This document shows, in pieces, positions 1 to 13,391 of a DNA stretch of 64,000 bases. The translations under genes were made by a program, and so were the position numbers. This stretch comes from Pelargonium cotyledonis (Eukaryota; Streptophyta; Magnoliopsida; Geraniales; Geraniaceae). Position 1 is the stretch's first letter. Every line of letters begins with the position of its first letter. A model generated the notes under the pieces. That model worked only from the letters and a program-made list of their open reading frames with translations, did not search any database and was not told where the DNA came from. The stretch is from contig JAYMTA010000011.1 of assembly GCA_036897625.1 (NCBI GenBank), forward strand, positions 1-64,000. The letters are read 5' to 3'.

Positions 1-1805
1 TAAGATAGAGACTGGTTGTACGAATAAGGCAATTCGTCCAGTCTGCAACAGGGCTCCTAATTCTCAAAAGCAAAGTCTAAGGGATCCCTTGTATGCAATA
101 CCCTACGCCTCCTCTAGTTATAACTTTTTGATAGACCAAAGAGGTAAAAGACCCTCCCTAAAGTCATAGACAAAATGAAATTACTATCTAGATTGGGGTA
201 TATCTGAGTTTATAGGTGAGTTGGGAATAAGGACACACTAAATGGAAAGATTATATGTTTTTTAGTTACTGTATTAAGAGATGAAGCCATCACTAATATT
301 TTCTTAATTAAGTTATAAACTTTCTGTTCTATAGTTAGTACTTCAAGAGTATTTATAGTACAGAACTTCACGGGTTTCTTTCGGGCTCTGTTTAGAGACA
401 CTACTTTCGACTCCCTGAATCTGTGGGAGGGTAACAACGTGTTGTAATGTCTTTGCGAGATATAAATGAGGATTCTATATTTTCAAAGCCTACCCGTTTT
501 TTCAGGAGTCATTGACTACAATTAAGTCATATTTATTTTTACGCTTAAAAAGTTTTTAACTTCCTCGTTAAAGTTAAAGGGCTTCCAGGTCAACTTCATT
601 GTTGAAAAGTCCAAAGCTTCTTCAATATAATCCATGGGCTAGGCTACCCTCTTATCTTAGAGTTGCCGAGTCTACTCTAAGTATAAAGAACGTATAATTT
701 TTGTATACATAATTCCTCTTGTTAGAATAAATTCTAATAGAACTTTTCCACTTTCTGTGCTGTATATTAACTACTTTCTTAGTTCTTACCCTTGTACTAG
801 GACTCTTTTTATATTTCGTTCTTAAATTATGCGCTGAGTTTTGGAATATGAAATCGAAGGTTCAAATGCAAGCATCGCTACTTTTTACTCCATAAAGAGT
901 TCCTTAGACAGGGATACTAAAGAAACCGAGGCAGAAGAAATATAGGACTTAGATAAAAGAGTAACCCCTATTACCTGGAAGGAGTAGAAGACCTAGGCTT
1001 ATTAATCTTCATAAAATGGAGTTAATTTGTTGTATTCTTATCTTTTGCTCTAGTAATAAAAAGCTAGTTACTAGTATAGTGCTAAATATTTAATATAACG
1101 CGAATTCAAAAGTTTTCGTGAAGTATATACACATTGGTAAAGCACAAGTTCCTAAAATTGTAATGCAAATTCTCACTGGTATAAAAGTCGAAAGTAAACT
1201 GTACAAAGCCATATTTATCGCTAAGCTTATAGAAAAGCTCCTTATCTCATTCGACATTAAGTAATATCTGTGATGCCCGGTGATAGTTTGGGTGGCTTGG
1301 AGTATGTTATACATGAAATTCTGTATTATAGATTAGAGTCTTATTCTCTTTATATTCTTTCTATAATGAGTACTAGATAGTTGTATAGAATTAGGAGTAG
1401 TCATCATAATTGTTAAGATATACCCCTCCGGTTTTTTAGGGAATGCTATATAGTATGAGTATACCTACTTACGCTATAACCAACAACAAAAAATAGAACC
1501 TCTTTGTCTTTCACTTGATTTCTTTACTTTAGCCCTTGTTTTCTTAGTTTTATGCTTACCTTGGGTTCTTTATACTCTTCTACACACCTTTATCAATATC
1601 TAAAATACCATGAAAACCCGACCTCTTTTTAAAACCCAGATTGTACTTTGCTTGTCAAGGTCAAGTACAGATGGATTTGTATGATTTATCGTGCTGTCAA
1701 GAGCACCCTTAGTTTTTTCTTTAGCAACCCTTTAGGAATCAACAATAGAATTTGTGATTATCATTCTCAAACTTAAATCCCCTTGTTGGCTCTGGCGGGT
1801 TTTTC
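1..1805. other. Gene-free stretch
   Basis: No coding frame, RNA gene or long repeat is visible. The one clear small feature is a 12-bp perfect palindrome of the AAGGG/CCCTT type centred on GGATCC at 79-90, an early example of the short purine/pyrimidine palindromes found throughout the window. Stop codons occur in every frame at short intervals. Confidence 0.6.
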
Positions 1806-1877
1806 ATTATGTGCTGCACTTGAACCTACAACCGTCTAGTTAACAACAGGACGACCTAACCATTGACTCACTTATAG
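1806..1877 (-). tRNA. tRNA-Asn(GUU)-like element, degenerate
   Basis: Read on the minus strand this is a 72-nt tRNA layout with standard spacing: a D-arm with loop AATGGTTA, an anticodon loop TTGTTAA with U33 and anticodon GUU (Asn), a 5-nt variable region and a T-loop TTCAAGT. The D-stem AGTC/GGTC pairs at 3 of 4 positions counting G-U. The anticodon stem TCCTG/CTAGA pairs at 3 of 5. The T-stem GTAGG/GCAGC pairs poorly and the acceptor arms hardly pair at all (1 of 7). No CCA is encoded. The words and spacing are tRNA; the pairing is that of a pseudogene or of a transcript needing extensive editing. Asn identity rests only on the anticodon position. Confidence 0.4.
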
Positions 1878-4800
1878 TTAATAGAAAAGCGCCTCTTTTA
1901 TGCTATAAACTAACTATGCTAACACTTATTTTGGATTCTACCAAGGCTTTTAGAAAAACCCAGTATAGTATAATATACGCATTTACACTTTTGACAAACC
2001 CTCTATATCTATGGCCCCACTTTCTGGGAGTACCGAAAAAGGTATAAATCTAGCGTATTGAATCAACATGAACTCTTTGGTGGAACGCCTCATAGTTCAG
2101 CCCCTTGGATAAGTGTAGGTTACTAGAATAGGATACTTTAAAGGTTTTAACTGCGCTTGGATTACTCGAGAGTAAGCTTGTTTATTTAATCAGGATTGGT
2201 TTAAGGTTACAGCCACAGCTTCCTATTTACATTTATATACTTATATTTTAACAACAGCTATTGTACAAATTCAAGTTTAGGAGATCAGATTTCCTTATAA
2301 TACGGGTAAACCAAAAGGAGCACCTTCTTCCTAGACTGTACTAGAAATCTTTAATACTTACTTAATTTCAGATCCCGATAAAACGAAGTTAAAGAGAGCC
2401 TTTTCTCAGGTTTTACCCTCTTCTTTATTGCTATAGTAATTACTCTTATAAAAAAGAAATCAAACTTAATAAGAAAAAGTTGGCTAGATCTGAAACAACA
2501 GAATAAGTCTAAATAATAATAAAGGTTTACTTACTAAGATTTCTCTCGTCTATAGTAACAAGCAAGGCTAGCGTAATTTAGGAGTTTTACTGGCTTAGAC
2601 TTTTTTCCTTATTTTTTCAAATAACAACAGCTAATCAGGGATTCCGGTATAATTTATTCCAGTAACTTAGAATCCTTATTCCTTTACAACTTAATATAAT
2701 ACCTAAATTTCTATATAGAAAAGATGTATCTTTCTAAAACGAATACGTATTCTTTTACTTTAAAAAGTAATTTGGTAATAAAAGGTTCAAAAGGGATATA
2801 TGTATAATAGCAAGAGTTTCTCTGCCCAAACAAAATTCTTGCAACTTCGGGGTTTTTAATACATTAAAGCAGGAAACCCTTAAAACGTGAGCTTCACCCA
2901 AACTCCTTTACAAGAACCCCATTTCCTAATAAAAGTACTGAAAAATTTGGTAAACTGCGGATTTGAGACGGAAAGTACCCTTTTTTTAACTAATACATGT
3001 AAAATACTCCTTCTTTATTACGATTCCCTTTACTAGATTTCCTGAAAGTTTCGTAATTCATAATTTTTACTAAAGTCTTTTAGGAAATACGCTTAAAAAG
3101 GGTTACCTAGTTTCTGGAGGAAATAATGAACAGTACAAAAATGACGTAAGGGTTCCCCTTCGAGTTGTTTAAACAAATAAAGGATCTACAAGAGTTGCTT
3201 GACCTAAACATGTCCTTGGAAAAGCTTTTTTTAGAGTCCTTTATAGGTAACATATTCATAAAAGCGGGATTAATTCTTAGATTTACATTGAAATTACGAC
3301 TAAGAAAATACTAATTATCATAGGCTATTCATAGGCAGATTTTTATCTATAAAAGATGTTTTAAAAAGCACAGTGCACCACTGACCTGGAAAAAAGGCCC
3401 TTCAGTCCTATGTTGTACTAACCTGTTTGAAGTAAAGAATATTTAACTGACAAAACTTTTATTTGTTAATTAGTGGTATGGTCTAATCCTAAGGAGAATT
3501 ATATAGGATCCTGTTACTGGAGGAAAAACTGGCTAGGTCTCTTACAAATCCTGCCTTCAAGAGTTTTCAAGTTAATGCACCTGCATAAGTGTTAGTAGAG
3601 AATAGAACTAAGAGGGCGCTTTAGAACTAGAAAAGAATCTCATTTTTGCGCAGTGCCTATATCGATATAGAGAAGGAATCCCGGTATTATGAAACTTTTT
3701 ACACATGACTTTGACCCAAATTGAACCTAAGGGTTTCTGCTTATTCAAGTCGCGTTTTTACCAAATAATTCTGGAGTCTTAACTTGGGAGATAGTTGATC
3801 TGAATTACTGTACTTTTTACTAGATTTAGAAAGGAATTTAAAGATAGACTCATTAATTTCATAACTAAGAAATAGCGTATTCTCTTATTTTAGTGAATAC
3901 TTTTTTTTTTTTTCTAAGGACTTCTTTATTGAGTAGTATCTAATAAAACTCTTTCTCTACACAGGAATTTCTAACTTCTTTTTATAAACTTATTTTATAC
4001 TATAGCTTAACTACGAACGGATTCGAGGTAGAGGATCCGAAGAAGAATTTCGTAGGTTCAAAAAACCCTGCTCTTAGAAGACAGGTTCTATACTGTCCAA
4101 CATGTGTAGCTTAGTTATTGTCCTACAAACGCTTTAAAATACCAAGCGGAGTTTTAGTAGTCTGGGTTTGTTTGTTTAATTTGGCACTTTGGAGATTTTG
4201 CGGGGACCTTTCGGACTATGCTACTAGGCTAGGATATTTAGTTTTCAGGTTTGCAAAGGTTTTAATTAGTAACTCGAAACCTTATTCTGTATTGTTTTAG
4301 AGCTATGATACTCGAGAAATTAGGGACACCCTAGAGATACTCTTGTACTTAAGAAACAAATCAAATTTATTCTATTAAAAGCTGGAGTGAAAGCACAAGA
4401 AGCAACTTGCGGGATTCCTAATACGGATCACATTTCTAAGTAATTGCTCTTGTTTAATAATAAGCCCTCATGAGCTAGGTAACACGCATAGGATGCTCTT
4501 CAATCTGCTAACAAACTCGTAAACTTAATTGTCGAAATTCAACTAGTTAGAAACAAAAAAAGGGGTAACGGTTAGTACAGATAAAAGAAAAAAGCACAAG
4601 AGTTTCCTGGATGGGTCCAGAGACTTTCTTCTTATTGTTAGTGTTTTCTTCTCCTATATTAACCCCGAATTCTTCAATGGTTAATAGACTTCTAGACTTA
4701 CTGGGTGTCGGAGTTTAGATTTCAAATTAATTGTATGGCTTATCTTTGGCTCACGAACTTTCCTTTTATAATGGGGCACTTTTTAAGTAAAACAGAGTTG

Positions 4801-7800
4801 TGTAGAAACTTGGAAATTGCATCCTAGTCAAACTTTTTGCTATGATTTATATAGAGAGTTTGGCAGATCAGGAGGAATATGCTCAATATTTCATTCAGGC
4901 TCTCTTAATAAATATGCAGGATAGTAAAAAATCCCTGTTAAGGACCCGCTATATAACAAGTTAGGGTATAAAGTCCTCCTAGTTTTCTTATTTCGGAAAG
5001 TCAAAGCTCCTAATCAGTATGCCTTACACTGTCCCATTTTTTGCGGAGTTCTCTGATTTGATGTTTCTAGTAATGCATTGTAATTTCAGGTATACTAAGG
5101 ATGTCCTCCGTTATGAGATATGAGACTGAACTCCAATACAAATAGAGCAAGATATACGAAGAAATTTGAAAAATAACAGGTTTTCGTGCTGCTATCATTA
5201 AAAGAATAAGTCTTGTTCGTAACCAAAAAAGTAGACTAGGTTAATAGGAATATGTGGGGCCTGTTATACAATTACGAAATAGATGTTTTTTTATAAGAGC
5301 GCCTCTTTTGGTGTCAACAAAGAGCTGTATCTTTACAGAAAATTCTAGGAAAAAGCAAATTTATAAAGTTACATGATGATAAATCTGATTTCAATTAAGA
5401 TACTAAAGCTTAATTGTAGATTTCTAAATATTAGGTTCGTTAATCCGGTTCGCGCGCAGGGCTTTTCACAGAATTCCCGGAAAATTTTTGTATAAAGTAC
5501 CTAAAAGGACTCTTTTGATTCATTTTCCATAGACATCCTAACTCTTTTTATAGGGTTTAGAGGTAAAGTAACTTTTCTTTAGTGCTGTAATGTATATTAT
5601 AGTAAACTGGATTTTTCACTTACTGGATTCCCTTTTAAAGGTGGACTTACTCTTTCTTCTGATTTGAACGTGCATCTATATTAATATATACCCCTAAATT
5701 CTTAATAATACTCCACGAATATTCTAATACATAATAAAAGGAGAATACACTGTAGCAGCGTTGTCTATTAACTAAACCCTTCACTATTCTTCATTACCGG
5801 GTCTAAAACTAGTAAAAGAATTTAATAACGAAACACCTATTTAAGTCTCCTTAGGTAGTATACCCAGGAAGGACTTTCACTAAGGGAATAGAAAGGAGCT
5901 TGAATTATGACTTTTATCATAGGTAATGGGTTTGCTAGAGCATATCTCAGCTTTTCTACTTGGCTAGGCAGGAAGGAAAAAACCTTTATTTACTTCTAGA
6001 CTTTAGCTTTAGAGCTCTCCTGCGCCTACACAACTGCTTAATTAAGAAATTGAAATTCTTAAGTTAGGGAGTACAAACTTTAAATTAAGAATTTTACAAG
6101 ATAATTAAAAAGTAAACTTCTCCGTTATACTGAAACTGAAATATCATGAAATAGCTTGCATAAGGCCCTTCATTAGTTGTTTTCATGCTAATTGTGATAT
6201 AATCCTCTAAAGTTAAATAGTAAATCTTTTCTGCGAAGGATCCACTTAGTATTAAGATAAGTTGACAAGCAAGAGAACCCTTCAGTTTAGAAATCCTTTA
6301 ATAAAATATAGACAATAAATCTCGGGAGTACTCTTTTTAGTGTATGGTCGGTACTAATCCTTTCGGTATCTGGGTTTTCTTAACGAAAGAGACTAGGAAT
6401 AGCTTACATAAAGGAATTGTTTACTCGTACTCTTGAAACACAGCAAAGTTAGAAAAGTGAAAGGGCATTTTATAGGTGTCAAATTAGTTATCCTGGTTTT
6501 CCTATTTCTTGTGACCTTAGACCTTCCTACACATGGTTTTTTGGAATTATGCTTGTCGACCTAGCCCAGTCAAAGAGTATAAAAAAGAACCAGACAAACT
6601 CACAAATTCATAGCTTCACAGTAAAGCAATTCTTAATTATAGTATTCAATTTTTCTTAAAGGATTCCCTTGTTCTAGGTATTAGTCTTGTCTTACTCAAA
6701 AATTAAGGTAGTTTGGAGTTTTTATCTTACTAAGCTGCGCATCAGGATTCCATGTTACACTTAGTCTTCCATAACAAAAATTCTAGTTACTACGCAGTCT
6801 CTTATCGGTTCTATAAATTATTAGAGTACACCTATTACAAGCATTAACTAATTACTATTTATATGCTAGGTCTAGCTCGCGGGAACCCATTAAACGAGTC
6901 TCTATACGATGCGTTTACTTCGAAGTTTGTTCATTGTTTAACCAATATCATGGTAATTTTTATAGTCCCTTTTCCTTTTAACTTGATAAATAGCTTTCTA
7001 ATCTAAGAGGAACAAGGCGTTGTAACTAAAATAGAGCATATCTCCTACTTAGTCGGATACTTATTAAAAAGTTTCTATCTATTCTTGCTAAGAAAAGAGC
7101 GATGATAATTCCCAGAATTCTTTTCTTTATAATAATTTTGTGAATTAACTTCAAAAGCAGTTAAAAATGTTAGGCTTGTCTTCCCACAAAAGAATATAAC
7201 TATATAAACTAATTAGTTCAGCTTCTCCTTTTATAAGAGTGGCCCCACAAAGACATCAAGATAAAAGCATCCATTTTGTTTTCACGAGAGTAGTTAAGCA
7301 GCAGTCAAACGAATCTTAGTTATACTTACTGGAATGTGAGAATAACCGGTGTATACTTAAGTTTTTTCGATATCGTAATTTCCAATTTGTTGTTTGTCCT
7401 GATTAAGAGTAGGTCCTATTCAATTCATTATTTGCCTAAGTATAAGTTGTTATTAGGAATATGTACCATATCAACTAAACTTGGCTTTAAACTCGTACTG
7501 GGAAAGCTATTAGAAGCCTTTTGTAAAAACGAGTTCTTCCTAGTAGGTTCTTTTTCCCCTCACTAGAATTCCTATAATAGTAATTTAAAGCAAGCTAATC
7601 TAGGCTAGTTAAGTAGTACTAAATAAAGAGAAAGACTCTTATACGTAGGAAATTTGCCTATATTTAAGATAGAAATTGTATAACATATTTTTTAAAGAAA
7701 ATCAATTAACTGAAACGAAAGACAAGTACCTATATACTATATTTACATTACATACAGGATTCCGTAATATTGGAATAGAAGTAATGCCTGTCCGCGCAGC

Positions 7801-8608
7801 TCAAATGGAAAGCAAGTGAGTAATACAAGGGCTGCTTTTATTTTATAAGGGTAATCTTTGATCAGGTTACTGGTTGGTGTTGGTAGTTAGTTGTAGAGAA
7901 GTTTTAACGTGTGTTATTGATTTTATATTTGTTTTATTACAATGTTAGAGTATTCACTCCTTATACTATTTTAGTTACTCGAAGTACCTGCCCTAAAGCC
8001 GGCATATCTTGGTCAGCCTACGCAGAGCATCGGACATTTTACCCATAGATTTAGGGATCCCTTGACTTTTCCCCTTAATACCAAAGTAGTTATATATTCT
8101 GTTTATTCTTATATTAAATACCTAAATAGAGCCCCTTTTACTCTCAGCTGTACCCTATAAAATAATAAGATATGATGCTTATTAACACTGAGATGCAGAA
8201 TATCTTATCGGATATAACTTATTGTCTTGCTTGGCAGATAAGAAAGAAATGGTTTATATACCCCGGTGCTTCGTATTTCCATAACTAAGATTTAACCCTA
8301 ACTAAGAATTTTTACTTTACTAGCAATTTCTCTTTATAAAAGGATCCCTTGTTCTCTTTATTCTTTCACTAGTTTCCGTGAGTAAGACATCAAAATACTC
8401 ATTATATAGCTAAAAAACTCGGTATTTGTCTTTCCTTTTGGGTTTGCTTGAAGCCGTTTACAGTTTAGCTTTTTCTAAGCAAGTCATTGGTTTGATTCTG
8501 GGAGTAATATACTCAATTTTATTTTAGCCTATCTTATCTGTACACGCCATATTTGTATTAAAATTACTCTCGTTTGGTATCATCGAGCTAAGCTAAATAT
8601 GTTTTTTG
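1878..8608. other. Long gene-free stretch with small palindromes
   Basis: No gene is recognisable. Small items: 12-bp AT-rich palindromes at 3658-3669 and 5677-5688 (expected by chance at this composition), a 13-T run at 3901-3913, and a GTAGG/CCTGC stem with a T-loop-like centre expanded to 10 nt at 4052-4071. A recurrent word of the form GGATYCCTTG occurs at 6661-6674, 8054-8064 and 8341-8355. No promoter or terminator can be assigned. Confidence 0.55.
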
Positions 8609-8680
8609 GGGTATAGCAGCACTTGAATTGGTGACCGCTAGCTTAAAAGTTCAGTGTTCTACCAACAAAACTATACACCG
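8609..8680 (-). tRNA. tRNA-Lys(UUU)-like element
   Basis: A 72-nt element with exactly canonical spacing. The acceptor arms CGGTGTA and TATACCC pair at 6 of 7 positions (first pair C-C). D-stem GTTT/GAAC pairs fully with one G-U, and the D-loop is TGTTGGTA. The anticodon loop CTTTTAA has U33 and anticodon UUU, matching Lys. The wording resembles bacterial-type organelle trnK (acceptor end near TATACCC, loop CTTTTAA, T-loop TTCAAGT). The anticodon stem CTGAA/GCTAG has 3 of 5 pairs, but the T-stem ACCAA/GCTGC has only 1 of 5, which is hard to reconcile with an unedited functional tRNA. No CCA is encoded. A second UUU element of the same type lies at 28966-29041. Confidence 0.5.
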
Positions 8681-11600
8681 GGAAATGAGAGGGTTTCTCT
8701 TTAGAGAGTAGTTCTAGATTGTAACAATGAAAGGTTCTTTTTTTAAGGGGCTATAAGAGCCTCCAGTATGAGGGTTTCCACAACCCTCTTTTTTGGAGAG
8801 CCCTTACTATTCTAGAGAGTTTTTTTGTCTAGGTGATGTAAAAATATGTTATTAAGTATTTCTACGGGGTCTATACTTATTGTCTTTTTCCTTTATTCCC
8901 CAAGAAGCCCCTTTTATATTAGAATAGAACACAGAAACACAAGGAAGAATTCCTCTAAACTTTTAAACTTGTGACTTCCTAACTTTAATTAGAGTCCAGA
9001 ATACGGGTAATGTAAGAGTTCAAGTCGAATATTACTAACTATATAAGAGCTCCTTACAAAGTGAAGGAAAAGACACTCTCTGCCTATCCTCTTAGTCATA
9101 TTTTAGGTCTTATTTCTTCCTAATTCTACAAATCAGCTTATGCCCTTTAAACTCATTTTTAGGTTGTTAGACTTGCCTGCCCCCTGGTTCTAGTCTAGTG
9201 GAACTCTCCCAGAAAAGAAGGGGGTACCCTGTCTTGTACCTAGTGTAAAATCTAGGTTTTCCTTTATATTGTATAGACTTAGTCTTCTTGACTCCTTAAT
9301 TTACTACAGGGCAATCTCCCAGCAAAAGATTAGTGCAACTGCTTTATGTTCCCCTAGGTTTTAGTTTAGATAGGGTCCATTTGCTTTTTAGCATTATAAG
9401 TAAACTTTAAGTTATGGAACTCCCAATAAGTATATAGTAGTAATCTTTCCTCAGGTTTCCTATAAAGTTTTTTTTAATAATTAAAAGTCTCCTTGAAAGG
9501 AAGCTACAAACTTATCTATTAAAGGTATACAAATGCTACGTAAAGAACCCTTTTAGGTATATAAATACCATTACAAAAACCAAGAAAATTACTCCATAGG
9601 ACTCCCTTATTATATGAAAGAACAACTCTAAAACTTGAAAACTTGAAGAAAAGCTCTTTTATAAAGACTAAAAGAAAGGAAGCTTAAGGCTCTAAACTTC
9701 AATCACTCTCCCCAAAAGGGGTTACCTAACCATTAATAAATATGTTACACTACGAAAAATTTAATTTAATTAATTAAAATCTACTATTAAGGAAGACCCT
9801 ATAGAGTCCTCTTTTTTCGAATTAAAGGGAGTCCTTTATGGACCTTGTCCGCTTAACTCAACGCGGATCCCTTTATATGTTTAGCATAGGCCCGAGCCAG
9901 CTCTGCTAACTACAAGGAAAATAAGAATAACTAGATACCCAAGTTTGACTTCTTCCCATTTTTTTTTTTAATTTTCGACAAAATGAGAGAACTTATATTC
10001 CTATTTAGCTCTTAAAATTAGGTATACACATTTAGAACTTTTTAATTAGGACCCATATCTATAGAAGAAAGATGCTAATGAATAACATATTTCTCTATAT
10101 TACACCGATGGTATGGCATATTTTGAGTGAGAAAAATTACTAGGGAAAAACTTATATGACTGAATCGAAAGCACCCTTTTTAACAACTGCTTATGAACGG
10201 ATAATTGAGTAATTAAGTAAGTCTCGAAGCACATAAAGGAGCCTGAGCATACTTACGGCAGCAGCTCTCTTATGGGCCCAGTCTCAAAAGCTATTTGTTT
10301 AGTGAGAGTAAATAAACTGAAGATCATCTCAAGGCATAAGTCTTTAAATACGATGAATAAAGGGGCTCTTAGTAAATTACCTATCTCCTTTTACTTAGAA
10401 TAGATGGAGAAATACAGGATGAAGAGTACCCTTTCTGGATCAAGGAGACTCCGTTGGTTATACTAAGAATGCATGTCTTAATCTAGTTTTAAGCCTTTAG
10501 GCTAGTTCAAGAGTTAGAAACTAAGAAATATAAATCCTGTTTTAAAAACTCTATTAAATAAGGGAACTATAATAAGATAAGGGGCGCTTGGTCAATGGTT
10601 TACTTGGCGTTTACACAGGGGAGAATGTGAACCACTAAAATTAAGGAATTTCAAGAATTATGGAATTCCTAGACACCCTGTATAATAGAAAACAGTAAGC
10701 TACCCATAAGTACAGCTTAACCGCTATTCCATATAATCTAAGAAAGGGGAAATCCCTATCTAGTTAGAGGAAGAGTATTAAGATTCTAGCTGTAGGTATT
10801 GTTAAGGATAATACACCTATTACACTCTAATTATTATCTATTACATTACTAAAGTAATAAAGAGTAATACTAGATTAAGACTATAACCAATATAATACAT
10901 ACAATACTAAACTACAAGAATACACTAGTTACAGGGAACAATCTTAAGGCAGGGAATACAAAGGCTAAGGCCCCATAAGATACAACAGAGTACGGGGATA
11001 CAGAATACAGAAAACGGAACCCTTGCTATTTTAATGACCGATATCGAGAGTTAGAGTGCGCCATGATTATGGATTGTTACTTTTTCTGAATTTTATACTA
11101 GCTTTTGTGTAAAAACATTATCCAAGAAATCCTTCCTTCTATACGGGGTTCTCTTTTTCATATTGAAGTGGACGCTATTCGGGCTGTTGATACTACAACT
11201 TTGAGTCTTTAAGGTCAGAACTGCTCTGTAAAAAAGCTTTATCATTTCTAGTTTAACTCATAGTCTAAAAAAGCGCTCGGGTTATCCCTTAGTATAACAG
11301 GACTCTTCTTATTGTAATATACCTCCTTTGCCCGGAATCTCGTGATTGAAGAAAGTGAATGAATGCCCTTAGTCTTCAAACCTTTAAAATTAACTTTGTT
11401 TAATACTTCTACTACTTTCTAACTAACAAGTAGAAACCCCTTTCACTGCGTCTAACATATGAGAACTTCTAATCAACGGTTTTTCAGATCTCTCTATTCT
11501 ATAAGAAGCTCCCTTATTACTCTCTGATAAGGCATAAGCCTTCACTACTTAGTTATACAGAAAAAAGAATTCCTCAAAGGTAAATGACATTGGTTCTCAC

Positions 11601-13374
11601 AAGCTCCTTTTGTTAAGTAGAAGCATGCGAAAGCTCTAAAAATCCTTTAGTACTAATAAGTTTCATCATGAGCTAAAAAGGAATCCAATATCCTAGTTTT
11701 TTCTATGTTTACCTACCGTAGAATATACTCTAATATCGGGGCTTCTTAGTCTCCCTGGCCCAAATGCTACCCGTTTTAAGTTAAGCAGGCTAACATTCTT
11801 TTTTACAGCTAATACATAGGATATTTGCCCTCTATTTAGGCTTTCTACAATTCTTTAATGCTTTTTTAACTCAATATTATTTAACTGACAAACTCTTTAT
11901 TTGAAGGGCGCTCACTTTATTTAGCAGACTGAATTTAGGAACTTGGTTTCCCGGTAAAAAGAGGGGATTTTCAGGGTATTCTTTTTTGTTAAACGAAGTT
12001 AAATATTTCTCGAGAATGAGATTTTTACGAATTCATGGAGCCCCAAGATACTTGTTATGTGACCTTGTGTCTGAAAAAACTCTTAGGATTCTTCGTATAT
12101 ATCAAAAACTATCAAAAGCATACCTGAGAAAGAAAAAATTCACTAGAGGGGTGCCTATTGGGTTTCATATTAGATCAAGTGAAAAAGCTTTCAAGTTCGA
12201 CACATGTCCAATTTCATCTTGCTGTGCTGCACCTAAAATAAGAAAGGGGAGTCTAGAGGGCCCTTGCTAAACTCTAAACTGAGTCTTGTTTGCTAATAGT
12301 AAAAGGGGAAGATAATACAACTTAATAATTAGTTTTTAGGAGACGTTAATAAGAAAAACCTACAAAAGGACTTCTTTAACTCCATTTTTTGTTCTACTTC
12401 ATAGGCTAAGGAATTTATATATCTCAAACTTAATTGGAAGTTTTCTATTTCGGGACAATAGTACGGATAAAACTTTATCTATAATTGGTATTTGGTATAA
12501 AGAATACTGACGCTCAACCTGCTTTTATAAAGGAGAGGGGGTTTCTATTTTCTTATTGAAGTACTCCACCTGGGTTCATTATATTAATCAGGTCCGTACT
12601 CGAAAAAGCGGAATAGCATGGGCATAGGAATTCTTTCTAACATTAGATGCATTTTTCTATTAGTGACAACATGGCCCCTAAATACAATATAGGGTATTCC
12701 ACGGTAAGGGATTGCTTACCAAGGGGTAAGAAGAAACCTCAAAAGTCTAGTTTCAGTGGCAGTAAGTTTTATTTTATTTTTATAAATTCTGTTTCTATAC
12801 TATAATAAGGGTTCTTAAGGATTCTACCAGAGTCATAATTTATACAATATATTTCCTCTAACAGGGACTCCTGTATCAATAAGGGGCTGACTAAGTAATA
12901 TTTTAGCCCAAAAAGGTTCCGGCAGTTCATAGAAGCCCACTTTTCCTAGTTCTGAATCAAAGTTATAGGTATTTCAATTACGGAAATTTATCTATAGCTT
13001 TATTTTACTTTGCTTATTCAGAAGGGTGCCCTTTTTGGTGGTACGAGACAAAATGTAGTGATAGCAGCTTGTTATATGAGTGCATTAGCAGGGGCTTTCT
13101 TTACAATTCTGATCGGAAGTCTTAATTGAGGTTTTCTGTATCACGTTTAATGGAAATTGCCTTATCTAAAAATCCCTAGAGTTTAAGTACTATTTGTACG
13201 AGACAGTTCTCATTTTATTAGATGTTCTATTACTTGTTAAGGAGAATTCCTCTTCTTCTCTTCTTCCCTGTTCTTTTCGAAAAAGGAAGGGAATTGTAAG
13301 GAGTAGCTTTAGTTAGTACATTAATACAGCATAGGCTTACCTTAGCTTCATACTCTTCTTAAAAACCCCTTTTG
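8681..13374. other. Gene-free stretch with simple-sequence patches
   Basis: No gene seen. It holds a two-copy 9-bp tandem around 9632-9649, a 14-bp AT palindrome at 9765-9778, GGGCCC sites at 10274-10279 and 12258-12263, and a low-complexity patch at about 10795-10945 built from TAATA/ATTAC-like words. A 94-codon open frame at 11986-12270 shows no recognisable domain and is not called. Confidence 0.55.
10795..10945. repeat. Cryptic simple-sequence patch (TAATAC/ATTAC-like words)
   Basis: About 150 bases consist mainly of overlapping words such as TATTAC, TAATAC and AATACA with no fixed period. It resembles slippage-derived low-complexity DNA. No coding or RNA function is suggested. Confidence 0.5.
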
Positions 13375-13391
13375 ACAGGACTCGAACCAAC
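13375..13391 (-). pseudogene. tRNA T-arm remnant
   Basis: On the minus strand GTTGG, loop TTCGAGT, then CCTGT form a T-arm with 4 of 5 pairs if G-U is allowed. Upstream (plus 13392-13450) I cannot place a D-arm or an anticodon loop at the expected distance, so only the 3' portion of a tRNA is supported. A similar T-arm with GTTGG before the loop occurs at 50431-50447. Confidence 0.3.

Noticed and set aside
9929-9943. SSU rRNA-like word near GATACCC
   Set aside because: Only about ten bases match and none of the other universal rRNA words occur around it.
11986-12270. 94-codon open frame, plus strand
   Set aside because: Basic, Arg/Lys-rich translation that at first glance recalled a ribosomal protein, but no family motif could be matched.
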